A DNA stretch of 64,000 nucleotides from Aquicoccus porphyridii (GTDB taxonomy: Bacteria; Pseudomonadota; Alphaproteobacteria; Rhodobacterales; Rhodobacteraceae). The stretch covers positions 1-64,000 of the forward strand of contig NZ_VINQ01000020.1 of NCBI RefSeq assembly GCF_008369105.1, read 5' to 3'. The position numbers and the translations under genes are program-made. A model generated the notes under the pieces. The model was not told the DNA's origin and made no database searches. It worked only from the letters and a program-made list of their open reading frames with translations. This document shows, piece by piece, positions 35,111-43,553 of this stretch. Every line of letters begins with the position of its first letter. Positions within the stretch are counted from its first letter, which is position 1.

Positions 35111-36094
35111 ATGTCCGGCCTGCTGTCCGACCAATCCTGGCAATATCGCGCCCTTACCGACCGCAATCCCGGGTTGGCCCATCTGTCCGATGGGTTGATC
35201 GACCTGATGGAGGACGGGCACCCCGTCGTCGCTGGTTCGGCTGACCTGAAATATTCGAACGGGCTTTACCAGTTCGAGAGACGCTACCCCGACCGCTACA
35301 TCCAGTTCGGTATATCCGAACAGAACATGGTTTCGGCCGCCGCGGGTCTGGCCAGCACCGGGATGATGCCTTTCGTGGCGACCTTTGCCTCCTTCCTCGG
35401 GCTGCTGGCTTGCGAGCAAATCCGCATGGACATTGCATATTGCGCACAGCCCGTCCGGCTGATCGGTCATCACACGGGCATTTCGATGGGGTTCTACGGC
35501 ACCTCGCATCACGCGACCGAGGATATCGGAACAATGCGTTCGATCGCGGATCTGACGATCGTGTCGCCGGCCGACGGGCCCCAGCTGCGCGCGGCAATCC
35601 GGGCGTCGGCCGAACACGACCGGCCGATCTATTTCCGCACCGGCCGATCGCAGGAGCCGGATATCTACGGACCCGACACCACTTTCGAATTCGGCCGGGC
35701 GGTGCGGCACGGCGCGGGTCGTGACCTGTCCATCATCGCCTGTGGAATGCCTGTCCATCCGGCACTCGAGGCCGCCGCGATCCTGGGAGCGGAAGGGATC
35801 TCGGTCGGCGTGATCGACATGGCCACCATCAAGCCACTCGATCGTGCCGCTGTACTCGATGCCGCCGCCAGAGCGGGCCGTCTCATGACCGTCGAGGAAC
35901 ACAATGTCGTCGGAGGTCTGGGCGCGGCTGTGGCCGAGGTTCTGGCCGATGAAGGTTTGCCGGTCCGTCTGCACCGGCATGGGATCAAGGACAGCTTCGC
36001 GCTGATCGCGCCGCCGACGCATCTTTACGCGCATTACCAACTCGACGCCGACGGGATCGCCAGCGTCGCCCGAAACTTTCTAAGACAGGGATGA
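35111..36094 (+). CDS. Transketolase-like C-terminal subunit (Pyr domain)
   Basis: A 327-residue protein with the transketolase Pyr domain (VVAGSADLKYSNGLYQFERRYPDRYIQFGISEQNMVSAAAGLASTG; the Glu of SEQ activates the thiamine ring) and the C-terminal domain (GRDLSIIACGMPVHPALEAAAILGAEGISVGVIDMATIKPLD, VEEHNVVGGLGAAVAE). It forms the active enzyme with the preceding gene product. Its last codons overlap the next start by ATGA. Confidence 0.93.
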   Translation: MSGLLSDQSWQYRALTDRNPGLAHLSDGLIDLMEDGHPVVAGSADLKYSNGLYQFERRYPDRYIQFGISEQNMVSAAAGLASTGMMPFVATFASFLGLLACEQIRMDIAYCAQPVRLIGHHTGISMGFYGTSHHATEDIGTMRSIADLTIVSPADGPQLRAAIRASAEHDRPIYFRTGRSQEPDIYGPDTTFEFGRAVRHGAGRDLSIIACGMPVHPALEAAAILGAEGISVGVIDMATIKPLDRAAVLDAAARAGRLMTVEEHNVVGGLGAAVAEVLADEGLPVRLHRHGIKDSFALIAPPTHLYAHYQLDADGIASVARNFLRQG

Positions 36095-37071
36095 CGGAGT
36101 CCGAGATGCAAACACCTGAAAAGACAATTCCCGCCGCGCCGGAATACGAAAGCGGAGCCGCCTATATCGATGGGGCCTTCATGCCCGTAATCCAGGCCGC
36201 TATACCGGTGCTTCACGGCGGATACCGGCGATCCGACGTCACCTATGACGTGGTTGGCGTCTGGGACGGGAACTTTTTCCGGCTCGATGATCACATTGCC
36301 CGGTTCCGGGCCTCGATCCGAGCCTTGCATATGGAACCCGCCGAAAGCGATGCCGAGATCATCGAGATCCTTCACCGGCTGGTGGCCCTTGCTGGCCTCC
36401 GCTCGGCCTATGTTTCGATGGAATGCCTGCGTGGCGCACCCAAACCGGGGCTGCCCCGGCACCCTGCGAACTGCCGCAGCTATTTGTCCTGCCACGCCAT
36501 CCCTTGGCAGTCTGTCGCCACCCACGAGATGTTCGAGCGCGGCATGCACCTGATGATTTCCAGCGTCTTGCGGATACCGCCGGAAAGCTTCGATCCGACG
36601 GTGAAGAATTTCCACTGGGGCGATCTGACCAGAAGCATGTTCGAAGCCAAGGCGGCAGGGGCGGACTACTCGGTCCTGCTGGATTCCGATGGAAATATAA
36701 CCGAAGGTCCCGGTTTCAACGTGTTCTGTATCCGGGATTCCGTGGTGGTGTGCCCTGCGCGTGGGGCGTTAAAGGGGATCACGCAGAAATCGGTTCTCGA
36801 ACTTTGTGACGAACTGGGGCTGAAGAGCGAGGTTCGCGACATCACGGCCGAGGAATTCCGCAATGCCGATGAGATTTTCACCTGTACGACGGCTGGCGGG
36901 GTGATGCCCGCCTCGCGGATCGACGGTAGGAGACTGAACAATGATCGGCCGGGGCCGATCTCGACCAGGTTGAAAGACTTGTTCTGGTCGAAACGGACGG
37001 AAGGCTGGCACGCAAGCCCCGTCAGATACGAACTGGCTGCAAAGGTGGCTTCCTGCCCCGATCCATCCTAG
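36091..37071 (+). CDS. Class IV PLP aminotransferase (branched-chain/D-amino-acid aminotransferase type)
   Basis: A 326-residue fold-type IV aminotransferase. It shows YIDGAFMPVIQAAIPVLHGGYRRSDVTYDVVGVWDG, the Schiff-base Lys in TVKNFHWGDLTRSMFEA, and the PLP phosphate region DSDGNITEGPGFNVFCI with VCPARGALKGITQKSVLEL. Similar to BCAT, D-alanine aminotransferase and R-selective amine transaminases. The start ATG 36091 overlaps the transketolase stop. It could remove the amino group released by the amidase or act on a ketol product. Exact substrate unknown. Confidence 0.92.
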   Translation: MTESEMQTPEKTIPAAPEYESGAAYIDGAFMPVIQAAIPVLHGGYRRSDVTYDVVGVWDGNFFRLDDHIARFRASIRALHMEPAESDAEIIEILHRLVALAGLRSAYVSMECLRGAPKPGLPRHPANCRSYLSCHAIPWQSVATHEMFERGMHLMISSVLRIPPESFDPTVKNFHWGDLTRSMFEAKAAGADYSVLLDSDGNITEGPGFNVFCIRDSVVVCPARGALKGITQKSVLELCDELGLKSEVRDITAEEFRNADEIFTCTTAGGVMPASRIDGRRLNNDRPGPISTRLKDLFWSKRTEGWHASPVRYELAAKVASCPDPS

Positions 37072-37177
37072 CCTGAAAGCCTGTCCGACCCGACGCAGGG
37101 CCGGGCGGGCTGCGCGGGTGCGTCGCTGACTCTGCTCACCGGGTATCCATACAAAGCGTTGACATTGTATTCGCATA

Positions 37178-37199
37178 CATATTATTCGCATGCGTATCA
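37178..37199. promoter_or_regulatory. Motif B operator-like site (MaoC promoter)
   Basis: TATTATTCGC (37180-37189) followed by ATGCGTATCA; it matches sites at 42544 and 47664 at 13 or more of 22 positions. A second TATTCGCAT lies at 37169 and a TTGACA at 37159-37164. It lies 45 bp upstream of the MaoC gene. Confidence 0.6.
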
Positions 37200-37243
37200 A
37201 TATTTGACCACATGCTGGCAAAAAATTCGAAGGGAGAGGAAGG

Positions 37244-38104
37244 GTGATCGATTACGACAAGTTGCTGGCACGACGTTTCGAGCCGGTCAAACAGGGTTAC
37301 ACGACGCGCGACACGATCCTTTACGCCCTGGGCCTCGGGCTTGGCGCCGATCCGCTGGATCCGGCCCATCTGCGCGCAACCTACGAGCGCGCAGCCGGCT
37401 TCGCCGCACTTCCCTCGATGGTCAATGTGCTGGCCGGACCTGGTTTCTGGGCGATGGAGTCCGATACCGGGCTGACGTGGCAGAAGATCCTGCATGGCGA
37501 GCAGAGTTTCACCCTGCACGCGCCCTTGCCAGCTGAAGGCACGCTGGTTGGCGAGACAAAGATCACCGGCCTAATCGACAAAGGGGCCGACAAAGGCGCC
37601 CTGATCTATTCCGAACGCAGCCTGACTGACATGGCCAGCGGCCAGCTTATCGCGACGGTGTCGGGAACCAGCGTTGCCAGGGGCGATGGTGGTTTCGGTG
37701 GCCCGACCGGGCCGGTCAAGGCGGTTCACAAGCTGCCCGAGAGCCCCCCAAAAACGGTGTTCGAGCACAGGACCCAGTCGGGGCAGGCGTTGATCTACCG
37801 CTTGAGCGGGGACAATAATCCGCTCCACGCCGATCCCGAGGTGGCCCGCGAAGCGGGGTTCGATCAACCCATACTGCACGGGCTTTCCACGCTCGGCGTC
37901 GCATCGTGGTCTATCACGGCGGTTCTGGCGGATGGCGATCCGACGGCCCTGAAGCATCTGCAACTGCGGTTCTCGTCACCCGTCTACCCTGGCGAGACGA
38001 TCCGCACCGAGATGTGGCAAAGTGGCGACGAGGTCTCGTTCCGGTCCCGTGCCGTGGAGCGCGACGTGATCGTGTTGAACAACGGTCTGGCCCGGCTGGG
38101 CTGA
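37244..38104 (+). CDS. MaoC-family enoyl-CoA hydratase (hydratase-2 type, double hot-dog)
   Basis: A 286-residue protein with two hot-dog domains. The second holds the hydratase-2 motif YRLSGDNNPLHADPEVAREAGFDQPILHGLSTLG (catalytic Asp and His). Such enzymes add water to (E)-2-enoyl-CoA to give the 3R-hydroxy ester; they act on bulky or branched chains in steroid and bile-acid degradation. The start is GTG 37244 after GGAGAGGAAGG. It forms an operon with the DUF35 and thiolase-like genes, an order that recalls ChsH2-Ltp2 systems. Confidence 0.93.
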   Translation: MIDYDKLLARRFEPVKQGYTTRDTILYALGLGLGADPLDPAHLRATYERAAGFAALPSMVNVLAGPGFWAMESDTGLTWQKILHGEQSFTLHAPLPAEGTLVGETKITGLIDKGADKGALIYSERSLTDMASGQLIATVSGTSVARGDGGFGGPTGPVKAVHKLPESPPKTVFEHRTQSGQALIYRLSGDNNPLHADPEVAREAGFDQPILHGLSTLGVASWSITAVLADGDPTALKHLQLRFSSPVYPGETIRTEMWQSGDEVSFRSRAVERDVIVLNNGLARLG

Positions 38105-38114
38105 GGAGGGTCAG

Positions 38115-38522
38115 ATGAACCAAAGACAAATTCCGACGATCCATCCAGAAACCCGGTTCTACTGGGACGGTGCGAGACAGGGCAGGTTGTTGTTGAACAG
38201 CTGCCCGGCTTGCGACAAGGCCTATTTTCCGCCGCGCCCGTTCTGCCCGACCTGTGGGTCACGTGATGTCACGGTGATCGAGGCGTCCGGCAAGGGCCGA
38301 CTATATTCCTATGTTATCAGCCATCTGCCGGCCCCAGGATATGAGCCGCCCTTCACGGTCGCGGTGGTCCAGCTTGAAGAGGGGGTGAAGATGGTGACGA
38401 ACATTGTCGACTGCCCCGCCGAGCCCGAGTTGCTGGTGCTCGACATGGCGTTGGAAGTAACCTTCGAGAGTCGTGGCGACGTGACCGTTCCCCAGTTCAG
38501 GCCCGCAGGAGGTGGCACATGA
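38115..38522 (+). CDS. DUF35 OB-fold/zinc-ribbon protein
   Basis: A 135-residue protein with an N-terminal rubredoxin-like zinc ribbon (CPACDKAYFPPRPFCPTC, two CxxC) and a C-terminal OB-fold (GKGRLYSYVISHLPAPGYEPPFTVAVVQLEEGVKMVTNI). DUF35 proteins are obligate partners of SCP2-thiolase-like enzymes, as acyl-CoA-binding scaffolds in steroid side-chain (ChsH2-Ltp2) and ibuprofen (ipfE-ipfD) pathways. The next gene is such a thiolase-like protein, and its ATG overlaps this stop codon. Confidence 0.92.
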   Translation: MNQRQIPTIHPETRFYWDGARQGRLLLNSCPACDKAYFPPRPFCPTCGSRDVTVIEASGKGRLYSYVISHLPAPGYEPPFTVAVVQLEEGVKMVTNIVDCPAEPELLVLDMALEVTFESRGDVTVPQFRPAGGGT

Positions 38523-39664
38523 GTCGTGCAAGTATCGCCATCGTCGGTGCCGCCGAGTCCACCCGGATGGGCAAGGTTCCCGAACTCAGCCAGACCGGCC
38601 TTCACGCGGATGCCGCGCTGAATGCGCTAACGGATTGCGGGTTGAGACCCGACGACATCGACGGGGTCGCTACCGGCGGGCACGATGTGGCCGAGATCTG
38701 CCAATATCTCGGCATCACGCCCACCTGGTATGATGGCACCTCGGTTGGTGGCTGTTCGTTCATCACGCTGGTGCGCCATGCGGCTGCGGCGATCCGGCAG
38801 GGGCTTTGCACCACGGTGTTGATCACCCACGGGGAAAGCGGGCGGTCGAACAACCGTAACCACCGCCCGATCTTCCCCTCGATGCAGCAGCAGGAATTCG
38901 AGTCGATCTATGGCCCGCTGATCCCGCCTTCGCGTTTCACGCTTCCTGTCTTGCGCAAGATGAAGGATGACGGTCTGACCCTTGAGCAACTGGCCATGGT
39001 TGCTGTGGTGCAGAGGGAATGGGCCGCATATCATCCCCGCGCCACGGCGAGGGATCCGATTACGGTGGATGACGTGCTGTCCTCCAAGATGATCGCCTGG
39101 CCTTTCCGCAAGTTGATGTGTTGCCTTGTCTCAGATGGCGGCGGTGCGTTGATCCTGACAAGCGCCGAGCGGGCCAGGGACTTTCCGACGAAACCCGTCT
39201 ACCTGCGAGGGGCGGGGGGCGAAAGCATCGAGGGTCCGATGATCAGTCAGATGGAGAGCTTCTCGTCCTCCAAGGCGTTCCGCGTTTCGGGCAAGGCGGC
39301 GTTCGACAGCGCCGGAATCAGCCACGCGGAAGTCGATCACCTCATGATCTACGATGCCTTCGCGCATCTTCCGGTCTACGGGCTGGAGGATCTGGGCTTT
39401 GTCGGTCGGGGCGAAGGTGGCGCCTTTATAGCCGAGGGTCACACCCGGCCCGGGGGTAAGTTGCCGTTGAACACCAATGGCGGGGGGCTCAGCTACATGC
39501 ATTCGGGGATGTATGGCATGTATGCATTGCAAGAGGCGGTCCGCCAGATGCGCGGCGTCTCTCCGGGACAGGTCGAGGGGGCGAAGCTCTCCGTCGTCCA
39601 TGGTGTCGGTGGCATGTTCAGCGCGGCGGCGACCGTGGTGATGACAACGGAAGACGGCTGGTAG
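38519..39664 (+). CDS. SCP2-thiolase-like protein (thiolase or retro-aldolase)
   Basis: A 381-residue thiolase-fold protein. It has the candidate nucleophile Cys79 in SVGGCSF and the C-terminal active-site region NTNGGGLSYMHSGMYGMYALQEAVRQ; the second catalytic Cys-Gly-Gly of classical thiolases is not evident. Proteins of this type act either as CoA thiolases or, when paired with DUF35 proteins, as retro-aldol lyases such as Ltp2. Its gene is fused by overlap to a DUF35 gene behind a MaoC hydratase, so hydration followed by retro-aldol or thiolytic cleavage of an acyl-CoA is likely. Confidence 0.9.
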   Translation: MSRASIAIVGAAESTRMGKVPELSQTGLHADAALNALTDCGLRPDDIDGVATGGHDVAEICQYLGITPTWYDGTSVGGCSFITLVRHAAAAIRQGLCTTVLITHGESGRSNNRNHRPIFPSMQQQEFESIYGPLIPPSRFTLPVLRKMKDDGLTLEQLAMVAVVQREWAAYHPRATARDPITVDDVLSSKMIAWPFRKLMCCLVSDGGGALILTSAERARDFPTKPVYLRGAGGESIEGPMISQMESFSSSKAFRVSGKAAFDSAGISHAEVDHLMIYDAFAHLPVYGLEDLGFVGRGEGGAFIAEGHTRPGGKLPLNTNGGGLSYMHSGMYGMYALQEAVRQMRGVSPGQVEGAKLSVVHGVGGMFSAAATVVMTTEDGW

Positions 39665-39761
39665 GTGGGTAACCGGGTCGACGGCAAGGGCGCGGCGGAT
39701 CAACCCGTCGCGCTCGTCCTGTTTCAGGAACGGGTGGGCTTGGGCTTGCGTGATGTCCGCG

Positions 39762-41336
39762 TCAATCGCCGTGTCGTGCCATTATCGCCGCGCGGATCGC
39801 CGCCTTGTCGATCTTGTTCGTAGCCGAGAGCGGCAGCGCCTCACTCCAGAAGGTCACGCTTCGTGGTGCCTTGAAATGGGCGATGCGCTCGCGGCAGAAA
39901 GCGATAAGCTCGTCCGCCCCGGCGCTCTGCCCCTCGCGAAGCGCAACGACAGCATGGACCGTCTCTCCCCATTTCTTGTGCGGCAGCCCGATCACTGCCG
40001 CCTGCGCGACCGCCGGATGCTTGCTCAGGCAGTTCTCCGTCTCGATCGGATAGACGTTCTCGCCACCCGAGATGATCATCTCCTTGGTTCGACCGACCAG
40101 AAACAGATACCCATCCCTGTCGAGATAGCCCGCATCGCCGGTGTAATAAAAACCGCCCCGCATGGCTTGCGCCGTCTCCTCGGCCCGGTTCCAGTAGCCG
40201 CGCATGATCTGCGGCCCGCGCACGATGATCTCGCCTCGCTGCGTGGCGGGCAAGAATTGTCCATCCTCACCGACGATCCGTATGTCGCAATGGGGCAGCG
40301 GTGTGCCCACTGAACCCAGCTTGCCGGTCATCGGATTGCCGGGCTTGTGGTCCTCGGGCGGCAACATGGACAGAACCGGCGAGGCCTCGGTCATGCCATA
40401 GCTTTGGCAAAAGGTGAGGCCCGGAATTTCGCCGATCGCGTTTTCCAACAGCGCCTGAGGCATCGGCGCTGCACCATAGGTCAGTAGGCGCAGAGATGAG
40501 AAATCAAATTTCGGGAAGTCCGGGTGATCGAGCAACATGCGCAGCATCGTCGGCACGAGAGTGGTGGTCGTAATCTTCTGCTCGGCGATCATACGCGCCG
40601 TCTCGACGACTTCGAAACGGGCCTGCACAACCATTGCCATGCCGTAGATGACCGAGGTGTAGATTCGCGATCCGGTTCCCAGGTGAAACAGCGGCCCGGA
40701 GAGCAGGATCGAATCCGCCGGGCCGAAGTTCATGGCCGACCCGGTGCCCATGGCGTTGACCATGAGGTTCTGATGCGACAGCATCACGCCCTTGGGTTGG
40801 CCGGTGGTGCCCGAGGTGTAGAACAGCGCCATGGTTTCGTCCGAAGCGCTGGCGCTCTCGTCGAAGGCATCGTCGGCAGGCCGTGTTCCCTCCGCGATCA
40901 GACTGTCGAGATGCAGCGCACCATCGGGAGTGCCGGTGTCATTCCAGTCCGCGATGACCAGGTGCCTGAGCGTCGGGCACAACCGGGTCAACCGCGCGCC
41001 CTGTTCGGCATGGTGTCGGTCCGCCACCAGAATCTCGGGCGTGCAATCCGCAAGAACGGCGACAAGCTCTTCCTCGGCGAGGCGGAAGTTCAGTGGAACA
41101 AACACACCCCCGATGGCGCAGGGCGCGAAGTAGAGCTCCACCAGCCAATGCGAGTTGTGTCCGAGATAGGCCACGCGGTCGCCCGGCTCCACGCCCAGGT
41201 CACGCAGAACCCGGGCCATGCGGTGAAGCCGGTCACTGAAGTCGGCCCAGGTGAAATCCCGCCCCTCGAAATGCAGCGCCCGGGCCTGCGGTCGCTGAAA
41301 GGCGTGCTTCCGGATGTAGTCGGGAAACCGGATCAT
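39762..41336 (-). CDS. AMP-forming acyl-CoA synthetase (first)
   Basis: A 524-residue ANL-superfamily ligase. It shows the P-loop YTSGTTGQPKGVMLSHQN, A5 motif FCQSYGMTEASPVL, Y-TGD motif GGFYYTGDAGYLDRDGYLFLVGRTKEMIISGGENVYP and the C-terminal catalytic Lys in SATNKIDKAA. It activates a carboxylic acid to the CoA ester with ATP. The start at 41336 shares one base with the stop of the acyl-CoA dehydrogenase gene, a coupled pair; the open frame continues upstream inside that gene. Confidence 0.94.
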   Translation of the reverse strand: MIRFPDYIRKHAFQRPQARALHFEGRDFTWADFSDRLHRMARVLRDLGVEPGDRVAYLGHNSHWLVELYFAPCAIGGVFVPLNFRLAEEELVAVLADCTPEILVADRHHAEQGARLTRLCPTLRHLVIADWNDTGTPDGALHLDSLIAEGTRPADDAFDESASASDETMALFYTSGTTGQPKGVMLSHQNLMVNAMGTGSAMNFGPADSILLSGPLFHLGTGSRIYTSVIYGMAMVVQARFEVVETARMIAEQKITTTTLVPTMLRMLLDHPDFPKFDFSSLRLLTYGAAPMPQALLENAIGEIPGLTFCQSYGMTEASPVLSMLPPEDHKPGNPMTGKLGSVGTPLPHCDIRIVGEDGQFLPATQRGEIIVRGPQIMRGYWNRAEETAQAMRGGFYYTGDAGYLDRDGYLFLVGRTKEMIISGGENVYPIETENCLSKHPAVAQAAVIGLPHKKWGETVHAVVALREGQSAGADELIAFCRERIAHFKAPRSVTFWSEALPLSATNKIDKAAIRAAIMARHGD

Positions 41337-42484
41337 CAGCGCGTCCCGGTCACCTGGCGGCCGATGATCTCTCGCATGATCTCTCCGGTGCCGCCGGCGA
41401 TCCGGCCCATGCGCGCATCGGCCCAGGCACGGGCGATCGGATATTCCCACATGTAGCCGTAGCCACCGAAAAGCTGGAGGCAATCGTCAAGGCATTCGCA
41501 GAGGGTTTCGGCGGTGAACATCTTGGCCATGGCGGCATCGACGGAATCGAGTTCCCCCTTCATATGCATCTGCATGCAATGGTCGGTGAAAATCCGCATC
41601 ACCACAACCTGGGTCTTCACTTCGGCCAGCCGGAACCGGGTGTTCTGAAAATCCGCGATGCTGCCGCCAAAGGCCTTGCGTTCGCGGGTATAGTCCACCG
41701 TCCATTCAAGCGCGGATTCGAGGACCGAGGTCGCCCGGATCGCCTGCATCAGGCGTTCCTGTGGAAGTTGCTCCATCAGCTGGACGAAGCCGCGCCCTTC
41801 GACGCCCAGAAGATTCGTGGCGGGAATCCGCACGTCGTCGAAAAAAAGTTCGGCCGTGTCCTGCGCTTTCCAGCCGACCTTTTCCAGAAGGCGGCCCTTT
41901 CGGAAACCGGGGGTGTCGGCTGGGACAAGGATCAGGCTGATGCCCTTGGCACCCTTGGACGGGTCGGTCTTGCAGGCAAGGATCAGCAGGTCACAATTCC
42001 CGCCATTGGTGATAAAGACCTTCTGACCATTGATGACGAAATCGTCGCCATCTCGGATCGCCGTCGTCTTGATGTTTTGCACGTCCGATCCGCCCGAAGG
42101 CTCGGTCATGGCAATCGCGCCGATGATCTCGCCGCGCGCCATCCGGGGCAGCCAGGCCTCTTTCTGTGCCTCGGAGCCATAATGGACCAAGTAAGGCGCG
42201 ACGATATCGGAATGCAACGTAAAGCCCGGCCCCATGGCCCCGGCCCCGGCAAGCTCTTCCATCACCACCATAGAGAACAGGAAATCCGCGCCGGCGCCGC
42301 CATATGCTTCGGGGACCATGGCGCACAGCAACCCATTCTCGCCCGCTTTCAGCCAGGCATCGCGGCTGACACGGCCGTCCTTTTCCCATTGCGCGTGATA
42401 GGGCAGGATTTCGGTCTGCACAAAGCGTCGCACCTGATTGCGGAATATTTCGTGGTCTTCCGAGAAAATCGTGCGGGTGAACAT
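41336..42484 (-). CDS. Acyl-CoA dehydrogenase
   Basis: A 382-residue FAD enzyme with the family segments AIAMTEPSGGSDVQNIKTTA, VINGQKVFITNGG and the C-terminal LQLFGGYGYMWEYPIARAWADARMGRIAGGTGEIMREIIGR. The catalytic base is Glu368 in GGTGEIM, the position used by most short/medium-chain dehydrogenases. It makes the 2-enoyl-CoA that the MaoC hydratase can hydrate. It is transcribed divergently from the SDR gene; the shared 129-bp gap carries motif B. Confidence 0.94.
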   Translation of the reverse strand: MFTRTIFSEDHEIFRNQVRRFVQTEILPYHAQWEKDGRVSRDAWLKAGENGLLCAMVPEAYGGAGADFLFSMVVMEELAGAGAMGPGFTLHSDIVAPYLVHYGSEAQKEAWLPRMARGEIIGAIAMTEPSGGSDVQNIKTTAIRDGDDFVINGQKVFITNGGNCDLLILACKTDPSKGAKGISLILVPADTPGFRKGRLLEKVGWKAQDTAELFFDDVRIPATNLLGVEGRGFVQLMEQLPQERLMQAIRATSVLESALEWTVDYTRERKAFGGSIADFQNTRFRLAEVKTQVVVMRIFTDHCMQMHMKGELDSVDAAMAKMFTAETLCECLDDCLQLFGGYGYMWEYPIARAWADARMGRIAGGTGEIMREIIGRQVTGTR

Positions 42485-42543
42485 GAGCCTGACCCTCCCT
42501 TAGGCTTCTGGCCCTGGAAGGCGGGCCAAACACACCGCTGATA

Positions 42544-42565
42544 TAATTCGCTTGTGAATAATACG
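42544..42565. promoter_or_regulatory. Motif B operator-like site (ACD/SDR divergent promoter)
   Basis: On the minus strand CGTATTATTCAC followed by AAGCGAATTA. It aligns with the MaoC promoter site (37178) and the crotonase promoter site (47664). It lies midway between the two divergent start codons. Confidence 0.6.
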
Positions 42566-42613
42566 CAAGGGAATTAAATATGATTCCGAACGGATATGGA
42601 AAGGAACAGTTTC

Positions 42614-43516
42614 ATGCTGGATGGAAAAGTCGTCATTGTCACTGGTGCGGGTCGCGGGATCGGACGGGATATCGCGCTGATGATGGCAAGCCATGGTGGA
42701 AAAGTGATCGTCAACGATCTTGGCGGGGCGGCCGACGGTGGCGGCGCCGACAACACCCCGGCCCAGGAGGTCGTGGACGAGATCAAGGCGACGGGCGGCG
42801 AGGCCGTCGCCAACTTCGGCAACGTGGCCAAGGCCGCCGACGCCAAGGGCATGTACGAACAGGCAATGGACGAGTTCGGCGCCATAGATGTGATCGTGAA
42901 CAATGCCGGCATCCTGCGCGACGTGATCTTTCACAAGATGACCGAGGAGGATTGGGACAGCGTGATCGCCGTCCATCTCAAGGGCAGTTTCAACATGGCC
43001 AAGGCCGTGGCGCAGCAGTTCAAGATGCAGGCTTCGGGCTGTTTCATCAACTTCACGTCCACCTCCGGCCTGATCGGCAACTTCGGACAGGCAAACTATG
43101 CCGCAGCCAAGATGGGCATCGTGGGCCTGTCAAAGTCGCTTTCGCTGGACATGGCGCGGTTCAACGTGCGGTCGAACTGCATTGCGCCCTTTGCATGGTC
43201 GCGACTCATCGGGACCATTCCCGCCAGGACCGAGGCCGAAATGGCCCGCGTCGCCCGGATTAAGGAGATGACCCCGGCCAAGATCGCCCCGCTCTGCGTG
43301 GCTCTGGCCGCCCCGGATTGCGACGTGTCGGGGCAAATCTTCGGCGTGCGCAACAACGAGATATTCCTGTTCAGCCAACCGCGCCCGATCCGGTCTGCGC
43401 ATCGGTCCGAAGGCTGGACGCCAGAAACCGTCCGCGATCATGCGCTGCCGGCGATGAAGTCGGACTTTTACCCGCTCGAGCGGTCGGGCGACATCTTCAC
43501 CTGGGACCCGGTGTGA
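42614..43516 (+). CDS. SDR-family 3-hydroxyacyl-CoA dehydrogenase-like protein (17beta-HSD4 type)
   Basis: A 300-residue short-chain dehydrogenase: NAD-binding TGAGRGIG (10-17), NNAGI, and catalytic Tyr162/Lys166 in QANYAAAKMG with Ser in FTSTSG. The inserted segment DGGGADNTPAQEVVDEI and the C-terminal extension are typical of the multifunctional-enzyme (MFE-2/HSD17B4-like) dehydrogenases that oxidise 3R-hydroxyacyl-CoA, matching the MaoC hydratase stereochemistry. The start at 42614 follows GGAAAGGAAC. First gene of an operon with the racemase and probably MarR. Confidence 0.92.
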   Translation: MLDGKVVIVTGAGRGIGRDIALMMASHGGKVIVNDLGGAADGGGADNTPAQEVVDEIKATGGEAVANFGNVAKAADAKGMYEQAMDEFGAIDVIVNNAGILRDVIFHKMTEEDWDSVIAVHLKGSFNMAKAVAQQFKMQASGCFINFTSTSGLIGNFGQANYAAAKMGIVGLSKSLSLDMARFNVRSNCIAPFAWSRLIGTIPARTEAEMARVARIKEMTPAKIAPLCVALAAPDCDVSGQIFGVRNNEIFLFSQPRPIRSAHRSEGWTPETVRDHALPAMKSDFYPLERSGDIFTWDPV

Positions 43517-43553
43517 TGTGCCCGGGAGTAAGCAGGACAGTTGGGGGCACCAT

